In this document: piece by piece, positions 14,534 through 23,227 of the stretch
Numbering within the stretch: position 1 is the stretch's first letter
Layout of the letters: each line of letters begins with the position of its first letter
Source of the DNA: Mycobacterium sp. 141
GTDB taxonomy: Bacteria > Actinomycetota > Actinomycetes > Mycobacteriales > Mycobacteriaceae
Length of the DNA: 64,000 nt
Direction: 5' to 3'
NCBI RefSeq assembly: GCF_000382405.1
Contig: NZ_KB908261.1
Span: 1 to 64,000 of the forward strand
Translations under genes and position numbers: made by a program
Notes under the pieces: generated by a model
The model's database searches: none
What the model saw: only the letters and a program-made list of their open reading frames with translations
Told to the model about the DNA's origin: nothing

Positions 14534-15634
14534 ATGAGCGGAGCGCAGCGCTGGATTCTTCATGTCGACCTGGACCAGTTCCTGGCGTCGGTGGAGTTGC
14601 GGCGCCACCCCGAGCTGGTCGGCCAGCCCGTCATCGTCGGCGGCAACGGCGACCCGACCGAACCGCGCAAGGTCGTCACCTGCGCGTCGTACCAGGCCAG
14701 GGAATTCGGCGTGCACGCCGGCATGCCGTTGCGGACCGCGGCCCGCAAATGCCCCGATGCCACGTTCCTGCCGTCGGACCCGGCTGCCTACGACGAGGCC
14801 TCCGAACAGGTGATGAGCCTGCTGCGCGATCTCGGACATCCGGTTGAGGTCTGGGGCTGGGACGAGGCCTACCTCGGCGCCGACGATACGGTCGACCCCG
14901 TCGAGCTGGCCGAACGCATCCGCGCCGTGGTGGCTGCCGAGACCGGGCTGTCGTGCTCGGTAGGTATCAGCGACAACAAGCAGCGCGCCAAGGTGGCCAC
15001 CGGGCTCGCCAAACCGACGCGCACGCGAGGAGCAGATCAGGCCCCGGGCGTGTACCAGCTCACCGCGGCCAACTGGATGGATGTGATGGCCGACCGCCCG
15101 CCGGACGCGCTGTGGGGCGTCGGAAGCAAGACCACCAAAAAGCTTGCCACGCTTGGTATCACCACGGTCGCCCAGCTGGCCGCCACCGACCCAGAGGTGC
15201 TCACGTCGACCTTCGGGCCGACGATCGGTCTGTGGATCCTGTTGCTCGCCAAAGGCGGTGGCGATACCGAGGTCAGTGCCGAACCGTGGGTGCCGCGATC
15301 ACGCAGCCACGTCATCACCTTCGCCGAGGACCTCACCGACCGCACCGAGATCGACGCGACGGTGCGGGATCTGACCGAGCGCACCCGGACCGAGGTGGTC
15401 GAGCAGGGCCGCATCGTCACCCGGGTGGCCGTGACGGTACGCACCAGCACCTTCTACACCCGCACCAAGATCCGCAAGCTGCCCGAACCAGGCACCGACG
15501 CCGCCGTGATCACCGATACCGCACTGGCGGTGCTGGACCTCTTCGAACTCGATCGCCCGATCCGGCTGCTCGGCGTGCGGCTCGAACTGGCGATGCCGAT
15601 GAGCAGCACCGCCGGTGTCGGACCCGATCAATAG
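14534..15634 (+). CDS. dinB: Y-family DNA polymerase, DinB2 type (Rv3056/dinP)
   Basis: A 366-aa translesion polymerase. The catalytic N-terminus is WILHVDLDQFLASVE with metal ligand Asp12. Leu17 takes the steric-gate position, where most DinB enzymes have Phe or Tyr; mycobacterial DinB2 with this Leu is known to incorporate ribonucleotides. VWGWDEAYLG replaces the usual SIDE motif region. VGISDNKQRAKVATGLAKP and the thumb helix-hairpin-helix (LWGVGSKTTKKLATLGITT) follow, and then the little-finger domain with RTSTFYTRTKIRKLP. No beta-clamp peptide is obvious at the C-terminus. ATG 14534 is 4 bp after the TetR stop. Confidence 0.9.
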   Translation: MSGAQRWILHVDLDQFLASVELRRHPELVGQPVIVGGNGDPTEPRKVVTCASYQAREFGVHAGMPLRTAARKCPDATFLPSDPAAYDEASEQVMSLLRDLGHPVEVWGWDEAYLGADDTVDPVELAERIRAVVAAETGLSCSVGISDNKQRAKVATGLAKPTRTRGADQAPGVYQLTAANWMDVMADRPPDALWGVGSKTTKKLATLGITTVAQLAATDPEVLTSTFGPTIGLWILLLAKGGGDTEVSAEPWVPRSRSHVITFAEDLTDRTEIDATVRDLTERTRTEVVEQGRIVTRVAVTVRTSTFYTRTKIRKLPEPGTDAAVITDTALAVLDLFELDRPIRLLGVRLELAMPMSSTAGVGPDQ

Positions 15635-15643
15635 CCTTGTCCC

Positions 15644-16816
15644 ATGCTGCAGACCATCGCCATCCGGGGTTACCGGTCACTGCGTGACGTGACGCTGCCG
15701 CTGACCGATCTCACCGTCGTCACGGGCGCCAGCGGCACCGGAAAGTCGTCGCTCTACCGCGCGCTGCGCCTGCTGGCCGATTGTGGACGCGGGCAGGTGA
15801 TCGGATCACTGGCCCGCGAAGGCGGCTTGCAATCGGTGCTGTGGGCCGGCCCGGAGCAGCCGGCCGAGAAAGCTCAGGGCACCACGCGGACCCGTCCGGT
15901 GTCACTCGAACTCGGGTTCGCCGCCGACGACTTCGGCTACCTGGTCGATCTCGGCCTGCCCCAGATGGCGGGCATCGGGCCGACGGCGTTCGCGCTGGAT
16001 CCCGAGATCAAACGCGAGATGGTGTTCTCCGGGCCGGTATTGCGGCCCAGTTCGGCAGTGGTCCGCCGCACCGGCGAATACGCCGAAGTCGCAGCCGAAT
16101 CCGGCCGGGGCTTCGAAGAGCTGAGCCGGTCGCTGCCGTCCTACCGCAGCGTGCTGGCCGAATACACCCATCCCCACGCCCTGCCGGAACTCTCCGCGGT
16201 CTCCGAGCGGTTGCGCGACTGGCGGTTCTACGACGGCTTCCGGGTCGACGCCGGGGCTCCAGCGCGCCGGCCGCAAGTGGGCACCCGCACCCCGGCCCTT
16301 TCCGACGACGGCGCTGACCTCGCCGCGGCGACCCAGACCATCATCGAAGCCGGGCTCGACGACCTGGCCCGCGCGGTGGCCGATGCGTTCGACGGCGCCG
16401 CCGTGTCGGTCGCCGTCCATGACGGGGTGTTCGACCTGCAGTTGCACCAGCGCGGCATGCTACGGCCCCTGCGCGCCGCCGAATTATCCGACGGCACACT
16501 GCGTTTCCTGCTGTGGGCCGCAGCCTTGCTGAGCCCGCGACCCCCTTCTCTGATGGTGCTCAACGAGCCCGAGACATCGCTGCACCCCGGCCTGGTGCGG
16601 CCTTTGGCGAGGCTGATCGCCACTGCCGCCACCCAGACGCAGGTGGTGGTGGTGACCCATTCGAGGGCCTTGCTGGAATTCCTCGACACCACGCCGGTCG
16701 CCGATGAGGACCGCGGCTGCGCCATCGAGGTCGAGCTCTACAAACAGTGGGGCGAAACGAAAGTCGTTGGTCTTGGCCTGCTGACCACGCCCGCCTGGCA
16801 TTGGGGAAACCGTTAG
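15644..16816 (+). CDS. RecF/OLD-like AAA-family ATPase
   Basis: A 390-aa ABC-type ATPase. The N-terminus IAIRGYRSLRDVTLPL is the classic 'F.G.RSL' strand of SMC/RecF-like proteins. GASGTGKSSL is Walker A, ELSDGTLRFLLWAAALL is the signature region, LMVLNEPETSLHPGLVRPL is Walker B, and VVVVTHSRALLEFL is the H-loop. There is no nuclease or TOPRIM domain. It begins 9 bp after dinB2 and may be co-expressed with it. M. tuberculosis has no gene here between Rv3056 and Rv3057c. A role in DNA metabolism is inferred from family and neighbour. Confidence 0.82.
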   Translation: MLQTIAIRGYRSLRDVTLPLTDLTVVTGASGTGKSSLYRALRLLADCGRGQVIGSLAREGGLQSVLWAGPEQPAEKAQGTTRTRPVSLELGFAADDFGYLVDLGLPQMAGIGPTAFALDPEIKREMVFSGPVLRPSSAVVRRTGEYAEVAAESGRGFEELSRSLPSYRSVLAEYTHPHALPELSAVSERLRDWRFYDGFRVDAGAPARRPQVGTRTPALSDDGADLAAATQTIIEAGLDDLARAVADAFDGAAVSVAVHDGVFDLQLHQRGMLRPLRAAELSDGTLRFLLWAAALLSPRPPSLMVLNEPETSLHPGLVRPLARLIATAATQTQVVVVTHSRALLEFLDTTPVADEDRGCAIEVELYKQWGETKVVGLGLLTTPAWHWGNR

Positions 16817-17664
16817 CGTGGCCGCAGCGCGCGGGTGAACAGCACGTTGACCTGGCGCATCACCACGCTGTATGGCCACCACGCAATGCGTTTGAACGCG
16901 TACAGCGCACGGATGTCGGGCGAGGTGTAGATGAGGAACCGGTTGCGCCGGGCGCCGGCCAGGATCTTGGCAGCGGCCTTCTCCGGCGACACGGCGTGGC
17001 GGGCGAACCGGTCCGCCCACTTCTGCACGTCGGGGTCGTCGCGGTCAACGCCGGCGATCTGAACCGTCTGCACCAGACCGGTTTTCACCGCACCGGGCAC
17101 CACCACCGACACCCCGATGCGGTGCCTGGCCAGGTCGAATCGCAGTACCTCGCTGAGGCCGCGCAACCCGTACTTGCTGGCGCTGTAGGCACTGTGCCAA
17201 GGCAGGGCGACGATGCCGGCCGCCGACGAGACGTTCACCAACTGACCGCCCCGGCGGGCCTCGATCATGGGTGGGACAAACGTCTCGATCACGTGGATCG
17301 GACCCATGAGGTTGACGTCGATCATCGAGCGCCAGTGCTGATGGGTGAGCTGATCGACCGTGCCCCACGCCGAGATACCGGCGACGTTCATCACCACGTC
17401 CATCGCGGGATGCGCGGTATGGATGTCGGCTGCGAACGCGGCGACCTGGTCGTAGTCCGAGATGTCCAGTGCCCGGTGCGCGGGCACCTGCGCCCCCAGC
17501 GCCTGCGCGTCGGCCACCGTCTGCGCCAGACCATCGGCATCGCGATCAGTCAGAAAAAGTTCGGCGCCCTGCGCTGCCAGGGCGAGCGCAGTGGCCCGCC
17601 CGATACCGCTTGCCACCCCGGTGACGAAGCAGCGTTTCCCCCGAAAATCGCTACCCTGCGCCAT
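16813..17664 (-). CDS. Short-chain dehydrogenase/reductase (Rv3057c-type)
   Basis: A 283-aa NAD(P)-dependent oxidoreductase: FVTGVASGIGRATALAL is the Rossmann dinucleotide motif, NVAGISAWG the NNAG equivalent, VNVSSAAGIVALPWHSAYSASKYG holds the catalytic Ser, Tyr and Lys, and VVVPGAVKTGL is the PG motif. It ends with a hydrophobic, basic tail (YAFKRIAWWPYSVVMRQVN) that may touch membranes. ATG 17664 is used; an in-frame ATG at 17676 is possible. Its stop overlaps that of the convergent ATPase gene. The substrate is unknown. It follows the TetR gene by about 20 bp, so it is probably in the same operon. Confidence 0.85.
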   Translation of the reverse strand: MAQGSDFRGKRCFVTGVASGIGRATALALAAQGAELFLTDRDADGLAQTVADAQALGAQVPAHRALDISDYDQVAAFAADIHTAHPAMDVVMNVAGISAWGTVDQLTHQHWRSMIDVNLMGPIHVIETFVPPMIEARRGGQLVNVSSAAGIVALPWHSAYSASKYGLRGLSEVLRFDLARHRIGVSVVVPGAVKTGLVQTVQIAGVDRDDPDVQKWADRFARHAVSPEKAAAKILAGARRNRFLIYTSPDIRALYAFKRIAWWPYSVVMRQVNVLFTRALRPR

Positions 17665-17686
17665 AGCGGTGACCATACCGGGACGG

Positions 17687-18328
17687 CTAGCTGGGCTGGC
17701 CACCCCACAGAGCATTGAGCCACAGCCGTTCCAACACGTCGATCGCGCGCTGCGGGTCCTCGCCGCGGCCGATGAACGCCGGATCATGCGACAGTGTCAT
17801 CGCGGTGGTCGCCACCAGCATGCGCACGAGCCCGGAGATGTCGTCGGAGATCGGCCGGGCCCCTTGGTCCTGTTCGATCAGGCCGACGATCTTGGCGATC
17901 ACGCCGTCCTCGAAGTCGTTCATCAGCTCGCGAATCTGTGCATCGGTGTTCTGCGCGATGGTGCAGGCCGACATGACCGGGTCGTTGCGAGCGAACACCA
18001 GGGCAGCACTGCCGACCATCCGCTTGGCAAACGCGGCGGGCTCCTCGTCGGGCTCGCGGGGCGCATAGTTGTGCGTGAGCTGGTCGAGCTGTTCCATGGC
18101 CTCGGCCACGATCACCGCGAGAACCGCGTACTTGGTGTCGAAGTAGAAGTAGAAGCCCGAGCGGGCCAGGCCAGCGCGTTCGCTGATCGCGCTGACGGAC
18201 AGGTCGGCGAACGACTGTTCCTCGAGTAGCTCCCGAACGGCCTTGACGATGGCGTCGCGCTGGCGGTCACCACGACTGCGCCGCATCGGGCTGTCGTTGC
18301 TGCCCTCCGGGATCTGTTCGGCGGTCAT
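17687..18328 (-). CDS. TetR-family regulator (Rv3058c-type)
   Basis: A 213-aa protein. The HTH is at about 20-70: RQRDAIVKAVRELLEEQSFADLS followed by AISERAGLARSGFYFYF. The C-terminal domain resembles the AefR/EthR-like group. It is divergent from cyp136, with a perfect 7+7 inverted repeat in the 129-bp intergenic region at 18367-18384. Control of itself, the SDR and the P450 is inferred. ATG 18328 is preferred; an in-frame ATG at 18346 is possible. Confidence 0.85.
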   Translation of the reverse strand: MTAEQIPEGSNDSPMRRSRGDRQRDAIVKAVRELLEEQSFADLSVSAISERAGLARSGFYFYFDTKYAVLAVIVAEAMEQLDQLTHNYAPREPDEEPAAFAKRMVGSAALVFARNDPVMSACTIAQNTDAQIRELMNDFEDGVIAKIVGLIEQDQGARPISDDISGLVRMLVATTAMTLSHDPAFIGRGEDPQRAIDVLERLWLNALWGGQPS

Positions 18329-18366
18329 GGCACTAAACCTTTGCATTGCGACAGGCCAGAAACAAA

Positions 18367-18384
18367 ACTTGACATGCGTCAAGT
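18367..18384. promoter_or_regulatory. Perfect inverted repeat, probable TetR operator
   Basis: ACTTGACATGCGTCAAGT has 7-bp arms around a 4-bp spacer. It lies 39 bp upstream of the TetR start and 74 bp upstream of cyp136, where a repressor could control both divergent promoters. Confidence 0.65.
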
Positions 18385-18457
18385 CTGGCGATCAGGATGG
18401 CTTCAGACGGTGACTTCCACGACGCATTGTCAGTTTCAGCAACCTCGGGAGTGGGAT

Positions 18458-19939
18458 ATGGCCACGATCAGCGCTCCGCACTATCTCCTCGATCAGGCAA
18501 AGCGGCGATTCACCCCGACGCCGAACACGTTGCCCGGCATGGCCGTCGTCGAGAAGCACCTCAAAGAGAAGGACTGGAATCAGTTCGTGTTCGCCGAGCC
18601 GCCCGCGGGCAGCGGCCTCAAACCGATAATGGGTGACACCGGGCTGCCGATCATCGGCCACATGATCGAGGTCTTCCGCGCCGGCCCGGACTATGTACTG
18701 GACCTCTACCGCAAGCACGGCCCGGTGTACTACGCGCAAACGCCGGCACTGTCGCAGGTCATGGCGCTCGGGCCCGATGCCACCCAGACGGTGTTCTCCA
18801 ACCGCAACAAGGACTACTCGCAGCGCGCCTGGGATCCGGTGATCGGCCCGTTCTTCGAGGGCGGCCTCATGCTGCTCGACTTCGAAGAGCACATGTTCCA
18901 TCGCCGGATCATGCAGGAGGCCTTCACCCGCAACCGGCTCGCGGGCTACGTGCCCCACATCGACTCGGTGGCCACAGCCGTGCTGACCAATGACTGGGTG
19001 GCCAACGACCCGAGGTTCCTCTTCCACCCTGCGGTCAAGGAACTCACCCTCGACATCGCGTCCGAGGTATTCATGGGGCATCCCGCGGGCACCGACCGCA
19101 AACTGGTCACCACCATCAACCACGCCTTCGCCATCACCACCCGGGCTGGAAACGCAATCGTCCGCAAGCCGGTGCCGCCGCTGACGTGGTGGCGGGGCAT
19201 CCACGCTCGCAAGACGCTCGAGGACTACTTCGCCAGCCGTGTCGCCGAGAAACGCCGGACCGAGAGCACCGATATGTTCAGCGTGCTGTGCCACACCCAG
19301 GACCAGGACGGGCAGAGCTTCACCGACGACCAGATCGTCGCCCACATGATCTTCCTGATGATGGCCGCGCACGACACCACGACGTCGACGCTGACCACGA
19401 TGGCCTATCACCTGGCGGCGAACCCACAGTGGCAGGAGCGATGCCGCGAAGAATCGGCACGCGTCGGCGACGGCCCGCTCGACATCGAGGCATTGGAGAA
19501 GCTGGAAACCTACGACCTGGTGATCAACGAGTCGCTGCGGATGCAGACGCCATTGCCGTTCAACTTCCGCCGAACCGTCCGGGACACCGACCTGCTGGGC
19601 TACTACATCCCGGCCGGGACCGATGTGGTGACCTGGCCGGGGATCAACCACCGGCTGCCCGAATTATGGACCGCCCCAGAGCGTTTCGACCCCAATCGGT
19701 TCGCCGAGCCGCGCAGCGAGCACAAGAAGCACCGCTACGCGTTCGCCCCGTTCGGCGGCGGGGCACACAAATGCATCGGCATGGTCTTCGGCCAACTCGA
19801 GATCAAGACCGTCATGCACCGACTGCTGCGCCGCTACCGGCTGGAGTTGCCGCACCCCGGTTACCAGCCGTGGTACGACTACGGCGGCATGGCGGTGCCG
19901 ATCGACGGCCTGCCGATGGTGCTGCGGCCGCTGCACTGA
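18458..19939 (+). CDS. cyp136: Cytochrome P450, CYP136 family (Rv3059-type)
   Basis: A 493-aa P450, close to the 492 aa of M. tuberculosis CYP136. The I-helix oxygen-binding motif is MMAAHDTTTSTL, the K-helix ExxR is NESLRMQ, PERFDPNRFAEPR is the meander, and FAPFGGGAHKCIGM carries the haem-ligand Cys. No N-terminal membrane anchor. It oxidises an unknown, probably lipid, substrate with ferredoxin-supplied electrons. It is divergent from a TetR gene with a palindromic operator between them, in the conserved Rv3056-Rv3059 context. Confidence 0.9.
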   Translation: MATISAPHYLLDQAKRRFTPTPNTLPGMAVVEKHLKEKDWNQFVFAEPPAGSGLKPIMGDTGLPIIGHMIEVFRAGPDYVLDLYRKHGPVYYAQTPALSQVMALGPDATQTVFSNRNKDYSQRAWDPVIGPFFEGGLMLLDFEEHMFHRRIMQEAFTRNRLAGYVPHIDSVATAVLTNDWVANDPRFLFHPAVKELTLDIASEVFMGHPAGTDRKLVTTINHAFAITTRAGNAIVRKPVPPLTWWRGIHARKTLEDYFASRVAEKRRTESTDMFSVLCHTQDQDGQSFTDDQIVAHMIFLMMAAHDTTTSTLTTMAYHLAANPQWQERCREESARVGDGPLDIEALEKLETYDLVINESLRMQTPLPFNFRRTVRDTDLLGYYIPAGTDVVTWPGINHRLPELWTAPERFDPNRFAEPRSEHKKHRYAFAPFGGGAHKCIGMVFGQLEIKTVMHRLLRRYRLELPHPGYQPWYDYGGMAVPIDGLPMVLRPLH

Positions 19940-19951
19940 AGCTGCAGCCGT

Positions 19952-20443
19952 TCAGGCGCTCATCAACCGGTTCGCACACGCGATGACGGCGCGCAGCGCC
20001 GACAGTTCCGGGTCTGCGTCGAGCCCCAGCGCCCACATGCTGCGGTTCCCGTCGCTGCCCTGCAGGAAGGTGGCGGTGCGTCCGTTGATCGGCAGCTGAT
20101 GAAAGGACACGGTTTCCACGGCGATGCCGCGGTCGTAGAGCATCGCCGTCAGGGCGGCCACCGGACCGCAGGCCACGGCGCGCGATGTGCTGATCGTCTC
20201 ACCGATGCCCAGGGTGGCCTGGTAACAGCGGCTTTGCGGTCCGATGCTGCAGGCCGGCCGCGCGGCGTCGGTGCAGATCCACTGTCTCATACGCAGTAGT
20301 CCCGAACTCGGGGCGTATTCGGCCAGAAAGTCGTCCCACGAAGCGGACTCTGCAGCGTCGCGCACACCACGGGGCAACGGTGCGCCGAAGCTGGCCGCGA
20401 AGGCAGGGCGCTGGGTGGCTGGTGTTGCCGATGAGGGATGCAT
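19952..20443 (-). CDS. Small protein resembling the LeuA allosteric (dimerisation) domain
   Basis: A 163-aa protein. Its C-terminal 90 residues (ISTSRAVACGPVAALTAMLY, then VETVSFHQLPINGRTATFLQ and LGLDADPELSALRAVIACAN) resemble the regulatory domain of 2-isopropylmalate synthase, which binds leucine. The N-terminal part (ATQRPAFAASFGAPLPRGVR, FLAEYAP) has the 'P.H....L...F...Y' feel of LeuA linker sequences. The catalytic TIM barrel is absent. It could be a regulatory partner or a sensor. The start at 20443 lacks a strong ribosome site. Confidence 0.6.
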   Translation of the reverse strand: MHPSSATPATQRPAFAASFGAPLPRGVRDAAESASWDDFLAEYAPSSGLLRMRQWICTDAARPACSIGPQSRCYQATLGIGETISTSRAVACGPVAALTAMLYDRGIAVETVSFHQLPINGRTATFLQGSDGNRSMWALGLDADPELSALRAVIACANRLMSA

Positions 20444-20720
20444 GTGCCGGTCTTTTCTTGCTCAGATGGATCGACCGACGAGCTGGCGATGACCCACAGC
20501 GGGGGGTCGGTCTAGATCAGACCCCGCTGCGGGTTGCTACTACGAGTGGCCACGGCATGTTGGGATGTTAGACGCTCCCCAACCGGTGGCGCAATCACTT
20601 CTTCGGCCCTTGTCGTGTCGGCTGACGTGCGCTCATCGGTCACGCAGGATTGCCCCGTAGCCGTCCAAGTAGCGTGAGCCGGATGTGCACGTCCAGTCCG
20701 CGGCATTGCCGGCACACCGT
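20444..20720. other. Divergent intergenic region with a GC-rich hairpin
   Basis: It holds the promoters of the LeuA-like and TauE genes. GGGGTC (20503-20508) pairs with GACCCC (20520-20525); the alternative pairing GGTCT/AGACC lies inside it. Upstream of a leucine-related gene this could be an attenuator, but I find no leader peptide with Leu codons. No gene is supported. Confidence 0.35.
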
Positions 20721-21482
20721 ATGACCTGGTGGGATATGGCACTGCTCGTGGTAGCCGGCATCGCCGGCGGCTTGACCGGCAGCATCGCCGGACTCGCTTC
20801 GGTCGCCACGTACCCGGCGTTGCTCATGGTCGGGCTGCCCCCGGTGACCGCCAACGTGACGAACACCGTGGCTCTGGTGTTCAACGGCATCGGATCGGTG
20901 TGGGGTTCACGACCCGAATTGGCCGGGCAGGGAAGATGGATCGGACGAATCATCCCGCTGGCCGTGCTCGGCGGGGCGGCGGGCGCGGCGCTCCTGCTGT
21001 CCACCCCGGCCGAGGGTTTCGAGAAGGTCGTGCCCGTCCTGCTCGTCGTCGCTTCCGTCGCAATCCTGGTACCCCGCAGGGAACATCGGGAAGCACGCGC
21101 GACCAGTCACCGCGACCAAATCGTGCGGGTCACCTTCGAAGCCATCGCGATATTCCTGATCACGATCTACGGCGGCTACTTCGGCGCTGCCGCCGGCGTG
21201 CTGTTGTTGGCTCTGCTGCTGCGGGCCGGAGGCGCCACGCTCGCCCATGCCAACGCGAGCAAGAACGTCGTCCTCGGCGTCGCCAATTCCGTTGCTGCAG
21301 TGGCCTTCATGGTGTTCGCACCCGTGCACTGGCCAGCTGTGGTGCCGCTCGGGTTGGGCTGCCTGATCGGCTCGCGGCTGGGGCCGATCATCGTACGGCA
21401 CGCGCCGGCAACACCCCTGCGCCTGTTGATCGGCGCGGCAGGTGTCGCGTTGGCGATCAAGTTAGCGCTCGACGCTTACTGA
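20721..21482 (+). CDS. TauE/SafE-family anion exporter
   Basis: A 253-aa membrane protein with about seven to eight hydrophobic helices: two symmetrical halves, GIAGGLTGSIAGLASVATYP at the first re-entrant motif and YGGYFGAAAGVLLLALLL at the second, as in TauE/SafE (DUF81) proteins that move sulfite, organosulfonates or related anions. ATG 20721 starts the first helix (MTWWDMALLVV); an in-frame GTG at 20685 would add 12 residues. The substrate cannot be told. Confidence 0.8.
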   Translation: MTWWDMALLVVAGIAGGLTGSIAGLASVATYPALLMVGLPPVTANVTNTVALVFNGIGSVWGSRPELAGQGRWIGRIIPLAVLGGAAGAALLLSTPAEGFEKVVPVLLVVASVAILVPRREHREARATSHRDQIVRVTFEAIAIFLITIYGGYFGAAAGVLLLALLLRAGGATLAHANASKNVVLGVANSVAAVAFMVFAPVHWPAVVPLGLGCLIGSRLGPIIVRHAPATPLRLLIGAAGVALAIKLALDAY

Positions 21483-21561
21483 CATACGCGCGAGCAGTAG
21501 CTGCAGTGCTGGTGTCACTCGACGTCGGCATTTGCTCGGCAGACATCGCGCCCGTCTCTGT

Positions 21562-22377
21562 TCAGCGTTTGCGTGCCGTCACCAATAGATAGCCCCAGTC
21601 CATCGACCCGCCGCTGATAGCGCGATCGCCCAGCGCGGCGATGTCGGTATCGAGGGCCGCCACCCGCTCGGTGTCAGCGGCTATCGCGCGGTATGCCGCG
21701 ATCGTCGGCCCGTAGTTGGCTTTGAAATAGTCGCGGAACGCGGCACCGTCGCCGAACTTGTCGACGGTCAGCTCGCGCCGTTCGGTCACCAGGTCGGTCA
21801 CCCGCTTGCCCAGCAGCGCACCCACGTACGCTTCGCCGCCCCACAGCGGCGGCGGCGACACCCCGGCCGGAGGCTTCGGCATATAAGGCTTCATGGTGGC
21901 CAAGAGCTGCCCGACGAATCCTTCGGGCGTCCAGCTGATCAGTCCGATCCGCCCGCCCGGGCGAGCGACCCGCACCAGTTCGTCAGCAGCCTGCTCATGA
22001 TGCGGCGCGAACATCACCCCGATGCACGACATCACCACATCGAACTCAGCGTCCCCGAACGGCAGCGCCTCGGCGTTGGCTTCGCGCCACTGCAGCGCGA
22101 CACGGTGTTCGGTGGCCTGCACGCGGCCCCGCGCCAACAGGTCCGGACACAGATCGCACGCGACGACATCCGCGCCGGTGGCTGCGGCAGGGATCGCGGC
22201 ATTGCCGGTTCCCGCAGCGACATCGAGTACCCGGTCCTGCGCTCGGATGCCGCAGGCGGCCACAAGTTCCGAACCCAACGGCGCCACCAGATCGACGGCG
22301 ACGGCGGCATAGTCGCCCAGCGCCCACAGCCCGCGGTGCTTGGCCTCCAACTCACGGTCGGCAATCACGGCATTCAT
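21562..22377 (-). CDS. Class I SAM-dependent methyltransferase
   Basis: A 271-aa protein with the motif order of UbiE-like enzymes: VLDVAAGTGNAAIPAA (motif I, SAM), VVACDLCPDLL (acidic motif), ANAEALPFGDAEFDVVMSCI (motif II), RVARPGGRIGLISW (motif III). The C-terminal part is substrate-binding. The ATG at 22377 is preceded by AAGGAG at a good distance. It is divergent from an HxlR-family regulator with reiterated operator-like sites between them. The substrate is unknown. Confidence 0.82.
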   Translation of the reverse strand: MNAVIADRELEAKHRGLWALGDYAAVAVDLVAPLGSELVAACGIRAQDRVLDVAAGTGNAAIPAAATGADVVACDLCPDLLARGRVQATEHRVALQWREANAEALPFGDAEFDVVMSCIGVMFAPHHEQAADELVRVARPGGRIGLISWTPEGFVGQLLATMKPYMPKPPAGVSPPPLWGGEAYVGALLGKRVTDLVTERRELTVDKFGDGAAFRDYFKANYGPTIAAYRAIAADTERVAALDTDIAALGDRAISGGSMDWGYLLVTARKR

Positions 22378-22427
22378 CGACGGCTCCTTTCGCCAAACCA
22401 ATGGTCGCGCCCGGGCTCGGCGGTCAT

Positions 22428-22471
22428 CCAGTACCAGATCTGTACCGGTGCAGGTTCAAAATCTGTACTGG
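22428..22471. promoter_or_regulatory. Reiterated ATCTGTACYGG half-sites, probable HxlR operator
   Basis: ATCTGTACCGG (22438-22448) and ATCTGTACTGG (22461-22471) are direct repeats 23 bp apart, and CCAGTACCAGAT (22428-22439) is an inverted relative. HxlR proteins bind GTAC-containing repeats. The cluster lies 51-94 bp upstream of the divergent methyltransferase start and 59-102 bp upstream of the HxlR start. Confidence 0.55.
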
Positions 22472-22529
22472 CCTCCGGGCGCTACGGGCGGTGTACTTGT
22501 GCACAGCGCTTCTCGCGGGAGGTATCGCC

Positions 22530-23204
22530 ATGTCGACTTACGGCCAGTTCTGCCCCGTGGCCAAGGCCATGGAGGTGCTCGACGAACGCTGGACCATGTT
22601 GGTGATCCGCGAGCTGCTGCTGGGCAGCACGCACTTCAACGACCTGCGCCGCGGCGTGCCGAAGATGTCGCCGGCGCTGTTGTCCAAACGGTTGAAGTCG
22701 CTGACGCGGGCCGGCGTGCTGCAGCGGACCGAAAGCGATGGTCGCACAACATATTCCCTGACCCCTTGTGGACAGGAGCTGGCGGGTGTGGTGACGGCGC
22801 TCGGCGCGTGGGGTGTGCGTTGGATCGGCGAACTGGGCGAGGAGGATCTGGACCCACATCTGCTGATGTGGGACATACGGCGCACCATCCCGATCGACGA
22901 CTGGCCGCGCACGCGCACCACGATCTCCTTCGTCCTCGACGGTGTCCCCGCCAAGGCGTCCCGGTGGTGGCTGGTGGTTGCCGACGGAAAGGCCGACATG
23001 TGCGATGCCGATCCGGGCCATGACGTGACGGGCACGGTGGAAACCGGTCTGCGCACGCTGACCCGGATCTGGCGGGGCGACGTCGGCTGGTCGGACGCGG
23101 TGGCCGACGGAAGTGTCGCGTTGTCCGGGCCGGCCGAGGTCCGCCAGGCCATCCCGAAGTGGCTGGGCCAGAGCACGGCCGCCGCCATCCCCCGCCCGGC
23201 GTGA
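22530..23204 (+). CDS. HxlR-family regulator with a C-terminal SCP2-like domain
   Basis: A 224-aa protein. The N-terminal winged HTH of HxlR type is FCPVAKAMEVLDERWTMLVI, LRRGVPKMSPALLSKRLKSL, then TYSLTPCGQELAGVV. Residues 120-220 form a beta-rich domain (WWLVVADGKADMCDADPG ... DGSVALSGPAEV) like the sterol-carrier/ligand domains fused to some actinobacterial HxlR proteins. The ATG at 22530 has GGGAGG upstream. It probably controls itself and the divergent methyltransferase. An N-terminal Cys (Cys8) could sense electrophiles, as in other HxlR regulators. Confidence 0.82.
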   Translation: MSTYGQFCPVAKAMEVLDERWTMLVIRELLLGSTHFNDLRRGVPKMSPALLSKRLKSLTRAGVLQRTESDGRTTYSLTPCGQELAGVVTALGAWGVRWIGELGEEDLDPHLLMWDIRRTIPIDDWPRTRTTISFVLDGVPAKASRWWLVVADGKADMCDADPGHDVTGTVETGLRTLTRIWRGDVGWSDAVADGSVALSGPAEVRQAIPKWLGQSTAAAIPRPA

Positions 23205-23227
23205 AAATCCGCCTCGGGCTTCTGTTC

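Noticed and set aside
20512..20742. 76-aa minus-strand open frame between the LeuA-like and TauE genes
   Set aside because: Crosses the GC-rich hairpin and the start of the TauE gene, with no domain or ribosome site.
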